From a bacterium (lineage in GTDB: Bacteria > Patescibacteriota > Minisyncoccia > UBA6257 > GWB1-50-10), in contig JAUSKB010000008.1 of assembly GCA_030647415.1 (NCBI GenBank), positions 1 to 35,314 on the forward strand: 35,314 nt of DNA, read 5' to 3'. The notes below the pieces were generated by a model. That model had not been told where the DNA came from. It saw only the letters and a program-made list of their open reading frames with translations, and ran no database searches. The position numbers and the translations under genes are program-made. This document shows, piece by piece, positions 28,074-35,314 of this stretch (position 1 is its first letter; every line of letters begins with the position of its first letter).

Positions 28074-28901
28074 CTAAAACTCTTCTCTCCCCAATAGAAA
28101 CGCCTCCTCACCCGGGCAGTGCCGCTCGCGGCAAAACACCACCACACAGTTGGTAGGAGCAGGGACCGAACGCCCCCCGTCGGTACCAATAAGTTCGCCC
28201 GTGCGAACCTTTTCGAAATCGGCAAAAGCGCGGCTCGGGGAAAAGTCTGTTTCGGTGATGTGAATGTGGAACATCGCTACAGTCCGCTGGGTTCGGATCC
28301 CTGACGCAATTGCCGAGTGTGGCGCAAAGCCAAGCGCAGAGAGGAATGTGAGGACTGATTCTCTCGCGAACGTCACGCCTTGGGTATCCCCGTGGTACCC
28401 GCACTCGAGGCAAATACCAACTTTGCCCCGTTGATTCATGTAGTATTCGGTCGCTCCGGGCTCAAGCGTGTCCCAACCGGACGATCGGATCGAGACCGGC
28501 AACCGCTCGGCAACCGGGTACGAATGGGGTTCGCAAATCGCGAACGGGATGCTCTGCGGCGACGCGCTTGAGTGGAGGTCGAGCAACGCATCACCCATAT
28601 CGAAATACGGCATGAGATCAAGCGCGCGGCGGCGCTCATAAGAACCGCGCTCGGCGGCGTTCAGGAGCGCGCCCGGTCGAAACGCCCTGTTTAGATTCAT
28701 CTCGGTGCTGCGAACTCCTTTTTCGACCGCGCGGGGATTCCCGATTATGAGGTACACGATTCCGAAACTAACGGAGAGTGAGGCAACAAGACTCTGAATA
28801 GCCGCAACACCATTCGGCTCATTCCCGTGGACGCCCGCGAGAACTATCGCCGTTTTTCCCGGCTCAGCTCCACTAATCTTGAAGATACCTTCTGGCGTCA
28901 T
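28074..28901 (-). CDS. Succinylglutamate desuccinylase/aspartoacylase-like (M14 superfamily) protein
   Basis: KTAIVLAGVHGNEPNGVAAIQSL; DALLDLHSS; CLECGYHGD. Confidence 0.85.
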   Translation of the reverse strand: MTPEGIFKISGAEPGKTAIVLAGVHGNEPNGVAAIQSLVASLSVSFGIVYLIIGNPRAVEKGVRSTEMNLNRAFRPGALLNAAERGSYERRRALDLMPYFDMGDALLDLHSSASPQSIPFAICEPHSYPVAERLPVSIRSSGWDTLEPGATEYYMNQRGKVGICLECGYHGDTQGVTFARESVLTFLSALGFAPHSAIASGIRTQRTVAMFHIHITETDFSPSRAFADFEKVRTGELIGTDGGRSVPAPTNCVVVFCRERHCPGEEAFLLGREEF

Positions 28902-28986
28902 ATGGACACATAATGCACCAAAAGGGAGCTAGGTGAAATAGAAAGCCGGCGCGCTGGGCGACCGGCTCTACATAACATCCTCAAAG

Positions 28987-29982
28987 CTACTGCCCAGAGA
29001 TTAACCGAACGGTTTCTCGAAGCACCCCCAATTCTCCCTTCGAGAATGGCAACCTTCCCTCGCTAGGACCAGTGGGCAATACCGTATCCATCTTCCCCTG
29101 CTTCTGGGCTTTGTTTATTTCCTCGATCTCCCATTTCATTCGCAGTAAGAACTCACCAAGGGAGCGGAAGTTGTGCGAAGAATTGAATGGCGTGTATGAG
29201 CCGCCGTCCGGATTACTCCGCGCACGGATCTCATCCCAGAACGGCCCCAGACATTCCTTGGTTAGATATGTCCCGGTATACCGTGAACTTGTATCGCGAT
29301 ACTTACTGAATATCGAGAATGTCGGCACCAATACCGTCTTCCCATCGGCTAACAACGGATCGAGCATCTCGGGAAAATCACCGAGTAGCCGGAGGCGCTC
29401 CCGCATGAGCCGCATGCGCTCCTCCCGTTCGCGGAGAGTTCGGTCAATAGTTTTGAAGCATCGCGCGACCATCTTTGCCGCGGAATGGTAGAGGGCGATA
29501 TTCCGAAGAAACTCGAGCATTCCCGCAAGTTGCTCCGATGTGGGGCTTGAGGAAAATCGAAGTAGTAGATCACTGCGTTTTATAATCTGCGCGGCGAGCC
29601 CGCTGGAATTCGCCTCAAAATACCCGGGACGACCACCATCGCATTCGAGGTGCATCTTCACGTACCACGATCCTGAACGTTCGAGCATGAGGTCAAACTG
29701 CCCGCTCATGTCGGACCCATCAAGAACCATCATCGCGCGCTTCTTTTGCCACGTCTCCGGCGGCGGCGCTTTGTATATCCCGGACTCGGAAAATACCGGC
29801 ACGTCCAGCCATGGGACAAGCGGAAGGAGAATGATTCGTACCTCCTCGAGTATTTCTGCGAGCGCTTCGGGATTCAACCGCTTCCTGATCTTCCGGGCGG
29901 CCTCAAATAGCCGCTCTTTTTCCGCCGTGGAAATCCTTAGTTCCGGGCGGTCATTCTGCTTTTTACCTCTGGGCGTACCCAT
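28987..29982 (-). CDS. Hypothetical protein
   Basis: start at MGTPRGKKQ with AGAGGTGGAG SD; own promoter at 30078-30105. Confidence 0.7.
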   Translation of the reverse strand: MGTPRGKKQNDRPELRISTAEKERLFEAARKIRKRLNPEALAEILEEVRIILLPLVPWLDVPVFSESGIYKAPPPETWQKKRAMMVLDGSDMSGQFDLMLERSGSWYVKMHLECDGGRPGYFEANSSGLAAQIIKRSDLLLRFSSSPTSEQLAGMLEFLRNIALYHSAAKMVARCFKTIDRTLREREERMRLMRERLRLLGDFPEMLDPLLADGKTVLVPTFSIFSKYRDTSSRYTGTYLTKECLGPFWDEIRARSNPDGGSYTPFNSSHNFRSLGEFLLRMKWEIEEINKAQKQGKMDTVLPTGPSEGRLPFSKGELGVLRETVRLISGQ

Positions 29983-30077
29983 AACTCCACCTCTTGTTGA
30001 TTTATGAATGGAAATCGGCAATGTACGGCGCGGCGAACCAATGCCGGACTGCCAGATTTATTTGAACCGCTCCCCGC

Positions 30078-30105
30078 ACAATACCACCGAGCACAACGTT
30101 GTCAA
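30078..30105 (-). promoter_or_regulatory. Sigma70-like promoter for 28987-29982
   Basis: minus strand TTGACA, 16-bp spacer, TATTGT. Confidence 0.6.
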
Positions 30106-30138
30106 CTTCAAACGCCAAGACAAACGGAGGAGGTGTTC

Positions 30139-31068
30139 CTAGTCAAAAAGCGAGATGAGGTACGCGTCAATCTCGCGCTGGTCGAGGTCATAGAAAAACT
30201 TTTTGCTATCGTGGAGTACGGTCGCAAGCTTCACCCCCACAAACCGCCAATGCCACGGCTCAAACTGGTAGTAGGCGTTCCCCTTCGGGTAGGAGAGTGC
30301 AAACCCGAACTGGTGGGCGTGGTCCACAAGCCATGTGTACGCCGCCGACGTCTCGAACCTCGAGAACACGGCGCGGTCCGGCGTAGTAATGTCTATCGCG
30401 GTGCCGAGCTGGTGCTCCGAGTACCCCTGGTCCGCGGAGAACTTGTTCGCGCCCGAGCCGTACACGACCTTGTAGCCGGATTTGACCGCCGCCTGCTCCG
30501 CGAACGAGCGGTAGGCCGAGACGACCTGGAGCGTCACCCCATCACGCGCGGCGGCGGCGAACATCGAGTGGAGGCGAGCGAGGACGTCCGAGAGGATGAG
30601 TTGCGGCTGTTTCACATCGTAGAGGTACCGTGAGTCGATTGCGGAGAGCCTCGCGGGAATGTAGTTCTCGTTCAGAAAGTAGACCTTCGAGTACTTTTTT
30701 ATGAGCTCTGGGTCGGTCTCGGCGAGCTTCTGGAGCGTGCCCACAGTCCCCGTGATGTCACGGATTTGTTCTGCGAAGAGTGTGTTCTTATTCTGCTCCT
30801 CGCCGAGGACGCGCCGTACCTCATCGAGCGTCGCGGTGAGCGCGGCGTTCTCGCTCGCCCTCGAGGCGAGTGCGGCGGTGAGCGACGCAATGGATTCGCG
30901 CTGACGTACCCCCACTACCTCAAGAAGCGACACCTGTACTTCGCTCCGGATGAGTGCACGCGCGAGCTCCCCGTAGCGGTACGCGCCGTACGCGAACAGC
31001 CCAAAGATAACAACCGTCCCGCCGATAATTGCGAGGAGCCGCCGCGGATTGAGTGGAACCTTTTTCAC
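30139..31068 (-). CDS. D-alanyl-D-alanine carboxypeptidase, VanY-like (M15)
   Basis: VVSAYRSFAEQAAVKSGYK...GYSEHQLGTAIDI...EPWHWRFVG. Confidence 0.93.
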   Translation of the reverse strand: MKKVPLNPRRLLAIIGGTVVIFGLFAYGAYRYGELARALIRSEVQVSLLEVVGVRQRESIASLTAALASRASENAALTATLDEVRRVLGEEQNKNTLFAEQIRDITGTVGTLQKLAETDPELIKKYSKVYFLNENYIPARLSAIDSRYLYDVKQPQLILSDVLARLHSMFAAAARDGVTLQVVSAYRSFAEQAAVKSGYKVVYGSGANKFSADQGYSEHQLGTAIDITTPDRAVFSRFETSAAYTWLVDHAHQFGFALSYPKGNAYYQFEPWHWRFVGVKLATVLHDSKKFFYDLDQREIDAYLISLFD

Positions 31069-31166
31069 GCATCTATTTTACCACGGCCATAGATTCTTGC
31101 TCCCCGAGTGGGACGTTATTGGAACTTTTGTGTAGAGAAATGGAAGTTGAGGAGTAGACACAGGAA

Positions 31167-31187
31167 AGCCGCCCTTGGGGGGCGGCT
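31167..31187 (-). terminator. Hairpin downstream of 31202-31942
   Basis: AGCCGCCCTTGGGGGGCGGCT. Confidence 0.6.
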
Positions 31188-31201
31188 CTACTTCGATCAT
31201 C

Positions 31202-31942
31202 TTATAAAGTAATCACCCAGGGTCTTGAAACTTCAAGAAACTGGGAAACTTTTTGAAGGTCAAAAGTCGCATCATGATTCGAGCGCACCCGTGTTTCCGT
31301 ATCGATCCAGATGTGGCCTCGAGCAACTTTAGAAATCTTTTCAAGTTCCTCACCTACATTATCCGGCGAAAGTCCTCCGGCATAGCCCGCATACCCGATA
31401 TATTCTGGCCATCGTTTCGGCAATACGCCAGCACCGCCGGACGCGTCAAACAGCGGCAACGCGGTGAATCCCGACCGCGATTCCATCTCGTAGAAGATGG
31501 CTTCGTTATTACTGTTCCCATCCATCTGAAAAATGATCTGTTTGTCGGGTAGATGCTGCCTCAGAATGCTGCTGAATTTTTTTTCATCAATGCGGTGCGG
31601 CTCGCGATGAAAATTCAACTGGAAGCGATCAAACATTGCCCAGGTATATCCGAACTCATCAAAGAAGTCTGACTCACCTTGACACAGTTTTCTGACCCAG
31701 CTACCACAAAGGTGACCGGACAGTCTGAACGCTTTCCCTTGAGACTTCCTTTCGTACCATACAAGATACAGTTCTCTGAGCCAATCTTCAGACGGAAATC
31801 GAGTACTCCCAGTTCGCCGCTTCGAGAGCAGGATGCCGAATTCAACAAAGGGGAAGTCTTCGGCAATCGGAATCAGTTCTTGGGGTCGAATGCTGTCATC
31901 CGCGCCAGTAACGGTGACGGTCTTCACAATCTCTTGTTTCAT
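31202..31942 (-). CDS. TrpF-like (phosphoribosylanthranilate isomerase-like) TIM-barrel protein, tentative
   Basis: alternating beta/alpha pattern; C-terminal YIGYAGGLSPDNVGEELEKISKVARGHIWIDTETRVRSN resembles the phosphate-binding end of TrpF; GGAGG SD. Confidence 0.45.
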   Translation of the reverse strand: MKQEIVKTVTVTGADDSIRPQELIPIAEDFPFVEFGILLSKRRTGSTRFPSEDWLRELYLVWYERKSQGKAFRLSGHLCGSWVRKLCQGESDFFDEFGYTWAMFDRFQLNFHREPHRIDEKKFSSILRQHLPDKQIIFQMDGNSNNEAIFYEMESRSGFTALPLFDASGGAGVLPKRWPEYIGYAGYAGGLSPDNVGEELEKISKVARGHIWIDTETRVRSNHDATFDLQKVSQFLEVSRPWVITL

Positions 31943-32014
31943 TACGTACACCCTCCTTGTATTCTTTTTTGTGATTTGATACTTCGTTCAAAGTACTACT
32001 CCCCGGCCATACTC

Positions 32015-32130
32015 GTCAAATCTCGCTGCTCCCCCTGCTGGACGCGTTCACTTGTGGTGAGCGGAGCCGAACCAGAACCGTGGATTGGAGGGAAGTGGCG
32101 GCGGAACTCTCGCTCATACCGGTGTTCGTA
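32015..32130 (-). repeat. ~116-bp repeat R1 upstream of 31202-31942
   Basis: near-identical to 33098-33214. Confidence 0.9.
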
Positions 32131-32141
32131 TGAAAATAACA

Positions 32142-32160
32142 AGCCGCCCGAAGGGCGGCT
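32142..32160 (-). terminator. Terminator of 32165-33019
   Basis: minus strand AGCCGCCCTTCGGGCGGCTTGTTATTTTC. Confidence 0.75.
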
Positions 32161-32164
32161 CCTT

Positions 32165-33019
32165 TTACTGTATGCCAAAATATTTCTGAAAGTCACTCCA
32201 CCAGCTTCGCTGATCCTGTTGGAACGTTGTTAACGACGTAGCTATACTCCGAATAGCTACGGTGATCGAGGTTCCGAAGTCTGCAGGAAATGAGACTTCA
32301 CGAATCTCGCGAACAGTGGAGAGTTCTCGAAGTTTCCGGCGCTGTGCGGCAACAACAAAGAAGATTGCGACGGGATAATATCCGCGTTTGAAGCTAAACA
32401 GGTACCGTAATTCATCAGCAAGCTCGACGTAGCTCTGAGAACAGAAATGGTTCCAGAGGCTAGTCGCCTGTTCTTGCCACGGCTTCAGAAGAAGTGGCGG
32501 TGTAGCTATCGATTCCTCTAACTTCCATATCCCTGCCCGAACTTCTGAAAACGGTACTCCTCCGATACGTGAGAGTTCGCGCATAAAGCATGGTAACTTC
32601 GCGTCTTTACCGAACGCGGCCACACTGCTCTGCACCACCGCAATGTACCGGATGGAATCCAGGTACAGCATGTGTCCACCGGCATACGGACCTGGTAAAA
32701 AGTACCAGCACTGCTTTGATCCCTCCATAAAACGAAGCTGGGTGGAACCCTCCGGTTCAAAAATACTCTTTAAGGTGAGGAGTGATACATACCACCGCTT
32801 ACAATAGTCAGCAAGAACGAGCATGCGAGTTCCCGGCAATAAAGCGAGAATTTCATTCACAGACACCGGATCATGTTCAGAATTGTCAGGATAGTGATTT
32901 TCCCACGGGCAGTTTGCATCCGGACATGCCAATGTACCTTCTTGTGGCTTGAGTGAAGTGTGCCATTCCGAGAATTTCCTATGTCTGAAAAGTTGAATAC
33001 CGTTCGTTATTTCTATCAT
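32165..33019 (-). CDS. Hypothetical protein
   Basis: ~284 aa, no recognised family; own terminator and upstream repeat R2. Confidence 0.7.
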   Translation of the reverse strand: MIEITNGIQLFRHRKFSEWHTSLKPQEGTLACPDANCPWENHYPDNSEHDPVSVNEILALLPGTRMLVLADYCKRWYVSLLTLKSIFEPEGSTQLRFMEGSKQCWYFLPGPYAGGHMLYLDSIRYIAVVQSSVAAFGKDAKLPCFMRELSRIGGVPFSEVRAGIWKLEESIATPPLLLKPWQEQATSLWNHFCSQSYVELADELRYLFSFKRGYYPVAIFFVVAAQRRKLRELSTVREIREVSFPADFGTSITVAIRSIATSLTTFQQDQRSWWSDFQKYFGIQ

Positions 33020-33097
33020 CTCCAAACCCTTCCTAAAATTGTGATTGTTAATTGATTGTCTTACTCTGCACTAAAGAAAGCTCGTTTATAAAATATT

Positions 33098-33214
33098 GTC
33101 AAGTCTCGCTGCTCCCCCTGCTGGACGCGTTCACTTGTGGTGAGCGGAGCCGAACCAGAACGGCGGATTGGAGGGGGTAGCGGCGGAACTCTCGATGATA
33201 CCGGCGTTTGCGTA
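33098..33214 (-). repeat. ~116-bp repeat R2 upstream of 32165-33019
   Basis: TCTCGCTGCTCCCCCTGCTGGACGCGTTCACTTGTGGTGAGCGGAGCCGAACCAGAAC shared exactly with R1, then diverged but alignable. Confidence 0.9.
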
Positions 33215-33250
33215 AGTAAATCGCCCTATCATCTTAAGACGCTTTGTATT

Positions 33251-33838
33251 TCACTCCATAATATTCTCCAATCTGGTTATATGCTCATTTAGGATCGATT
33301 GGTTGTGCGCGAAAACTTCTTCTCTTGGTGCTCCGGTTTCCGCATCAGGTCCATATCCAATCTCTCGGAGGTCGCCAAGAAGCACCTTCGCAATGCCCGT
33401 GTCGAGTTCGACGTCAAAAAAGACGTTGGGTTCGTTTATCACTAAACCATCGTCTGCAGCTTTGGTAACCAGCTTTTCCACGTCGGACTTCAGTTCTTCA
33501 ATATTTGAGATGTGTACTTTTTCATAATTACCCTTACCACCGCAGAAATCGATTACCCTATGGGTGCCTCCTTGACGGAGGTCTGTTACGTATTCAACTT
33601 TATTTTCAGCATCGTATCTCCAGGTCGGGAGTACGGGATAGCCTCTCTTCTGTAATGCCGTATGCCATTCCGGCCCCTGCATAAATTCAATGGAATACCC
33701 CTGGAATTTTTTTCGTAACAAATCGCGGGAATGTTCTCCGGAAGAGAGTGTCACTGAATCAATCTCTGAACGAGGGCCACTATATACCTTTTCGTTTTCT
33801 GTTATTTTGAACGCGTCCTCGTTAAATTCTTTTGCCAT
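33251..33838 (-). CDS. Hypothetical protein
   Basis: 195 aa MAKEFNEDAFKITENEKVYSG... Confidence 0.7.
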   Translation of the reverse strand: MAKEFNEDAFKITENEKVYSGPRSEIDSVTLSSGEHSRDLLRKKFQGYSIEFMQGPEWHTALQKRGYPVLPTWRYDAENKVEYVTDLRQGGTHRVIDFCGGKGNYEKVHISNIEELKSDVEKLVTKAADDGLVINEPNVFFDVELDTGIAKVLLGDLREIGYGPDAETGAPREEVFAHNQSILNEHITRLENIME

Positions 33839-33906
33839 AGGTTAAATTAGAGTTCAGTATAGGTCAAAATTTTTCGGATAAGAATCTCACTACTCGAGGG
33901 CTCCTA

Positions 33907-34452
33907 TTAACCGAGTGTGTACTCCCACCCCGGCTGCCACTTCCCTTTCTTGCGCCAATCGGCTGCGAACGCCTCCTCCCACGTCATGCCCTTGAGGAGC
34001 ATGTCGAGCGCCAGCTGCGGGGCCTTATGTGCGACGATGGCCACGGACTTGCCGTCATAATCACGCTTGAGGTCCGCGAGGAAGCCCGCCACGCGCTCCT
34101 TCACCATCTCGTAGCTCTCCCCTCCCGGCATCGGGGTCGTGATGGACCGCTCCTGCATCGGTTCGACCATCTCTGACGGTTTGCCGTTCAGGTCGCCGTA
34201 GTTGCACTCCCGGAGCCGTGCGTCGGGGATGATCTTGTACTTGTCGCCCCACGTCAGCTTCGCGGACTCGACGGCACGCTTCAAATCCGAGGTGAAAACG
34301 ACATCGAAGTGCCGGTCCTCGGTAAGGGGCCCTAACTCCTTGGATTGTCGTACACCTAACTCCGAAAGTCCCACATCGGACCAGCCAGAGGAGAGTCCTT
34401 GCTCGTTGTCAGTGGTGGTCCCGTGGACGAAGTAGGTGATGCGTATGACCAT
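33907..34452 (-). CDS. Histidine phosphatase (phosphoglycerate mutase-like)
   Basis: ITYFVHGTTTDNEQGLSSGWSDVGLSELGVRQSKELG; LRECNYGDLNGKP; VAIVAHKAPQLAL; first catalytic motif reads VHG rather than RHG. Confidence 0.85.
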   Translation of the reverse strand: MVIRITYFVHGTTTDNEQGLSSGWSDVGLSELGVRQSKELGPLTEDRHFDVVFTSDLKRAVESAKLTWGDKYKIIPDARLRECNYGDLNGKPSEMVEPMQERSITTPMPGGESYEMVKERVAGFLADLKRDYDGKSVAIVAHKAPQLALDMLLKGMTWEEAFAADWRKKGKWQPGWEYTLG

Positions 34453-34506
34453 ACTTCAAATCATAACTCGGAAACCCCGTCCTCGCGACGGTGAATTACT
34501 AGCGAC

Positions 34507-34716
34507 ATGTATAGCAGGAAGCTAGAGGAGTATAAGGACCGGCAATACGAAATAAGCACTCGCCTCGAGGAACACACCCGAGCGGACGAGAGCTACCATA
34601 TCACCGCTGGGACCGTGTTAAACCTCGCCCGCCGCGCGCGTGAACTCTTTGACCGAGTGGGCAATCTTATGGGAGAGAAAATAGACCATCGTATATTTCG
34701 AGTCCGAGCGGGGTAA
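34507..34716 (+). pseudogene. Probable C-terminal remnant of a large serine recombinase
   Basis: STRLEEHTRADESYHITAGTVLNLARRARELFDRVGN resembles the helical region C-terminal to the recombinase domain; no N-terminal catalytic domain upstream. Confidence 0.5.
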
Positions 34717-34741
34717 CGCGGATAGGACTCGAACTGAATAT

Positions 34742-34774
34742 CGAGAGGCCTTAGGTAAAACCTGAGGCCTCTCG
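34742..34774. terminator. Strong hairpin after the recombinase remnant
   Basis: CGAGAGGCCTTAGGTAAAACCTGAGGCCTCTCG. Confidence 0.55.
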
Positions 34775-35099
34775 GTCGCTCGATACTAAATCCTTAAGCT
34801 CCCCGGGTAGGACAATCTCACGTCGCTATTCGCTATACAGCAAATCGCTCCCACGAACCCAGCGGTTCGTGTGCTCCGCGACGGTGAACCTCCCGGTACG
34901 AGCTCACCCCGTGTTGGAAGGAATGGGAAACCAGAAGGTGTCCCAGACGGGGGTCGGGGTGAGCGATCCCGATTCCCCTTCCCCGTTCGAGTCCTACCCG
35001 TGTCGCTCGCGATAAAACCGCCTCTCGGCGGTTCTATCATGCTCGCTCATCTCTATAGTACCGCTCGAACAATTTTTATGGAAGATTTGAGCTAGTTTA

Positions 35100-35144
35100 C
35101 CTAGTCATACGGGTAGTCATACGCTCCTTGCCCGTATGACTAGG
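35100..35144. repeat. 14-bp-arm inverted repeat with internal direct repeat
   Basis: CCTAGTCATACGGG tagtcatacgctccttg CCCGTATGACTAGG. Confidence 0.8.
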
Positions 35145-35314
35145 CACGAAAGCTGAAAGCCCTATCAAACATTACCTTTTAGACAGCACCTCCTCGCAAA
35201 AGCCAAGCCCTACTTCACTCCGCTCCGGCTTGCTAGCCGTCGCTCCGTGAAATGTCGCGGGTTCGCGTTTGGGTGGCTCGGCCTTCTCTCCTGTTCTGCT
35301 ATTTCTTTTTGCTC

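Noticed and set aside
34965-35010. tRNA-like string CCCCGTTCGAGTCCTACCCGTGTCGC
   Set aside because: Only a T-arm-like fragment; no matching acceptor, D or anticodon arms could be built.
35185-35270. GC-rich segment CTTCACTCCGCTCCGGCTTGCTAGCCGTCGCTCCGTGAAATG as an ncRNA
   Set aside because: Only imperfect dyad symmetry and at the window edge; insufficient support.

Overview
Chromosomal window with compact gene organisation. The small, short-leadered genes and the families present suggest Patescibacteria/CPR (Parcubacteria-like); this is inference. Housekeeping content: str operon (rpsL-rpsG-fusA, minus strand), M50 site-2 protease, TPM-domain protein, bL28, tRNA-Pro(GGG), secD/secF, DUF155/Rmd1-like protein, Gre-factor-like protein, GlcD-like FAD oxidase, FKBP PPIase, DUF192, DUF218, nfo, a short uvrC, uvrA, uppP, hisS, a succinylglutamate desuccinylase/aspartoacylase-like protein, VanY-like carboxypeptidase and a histidine phosphatase. 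From about 28.9 to 34 kb there are single-gene ORFan units. The most striking content is a dense set of intergenic dyad repeats: (i) a ~105-bp MITE-like family with ~20-bp terminal inverted repeats, five copies, one nested inside another between secD and secF; (ii) a 38-bp palindrome family AATATACC-N7-ACGGCCGT-N7'-GGTATATT whose variable 7-mers remain largely self-complementary, two copies lying directly upstream of and flanking a PaaX/Cas2-like regulator gene; (iii) an identical 32-bp perfect palindrome used twice; (iv) a near-identical 32-bp GC-rich palindromic repeat placed in-frame in two unrelated genes (Rickettsia-palindromic-element-like); (v) a ~116-bp repeat upstream of two ORFan genes; (vi) an inverted repeat that would sequester the uvrA RBS and start codon. 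Two short membrane-protein ORFs below the ORF-track cutoff were also found. All calls come from reading the sequence; no database search was run.
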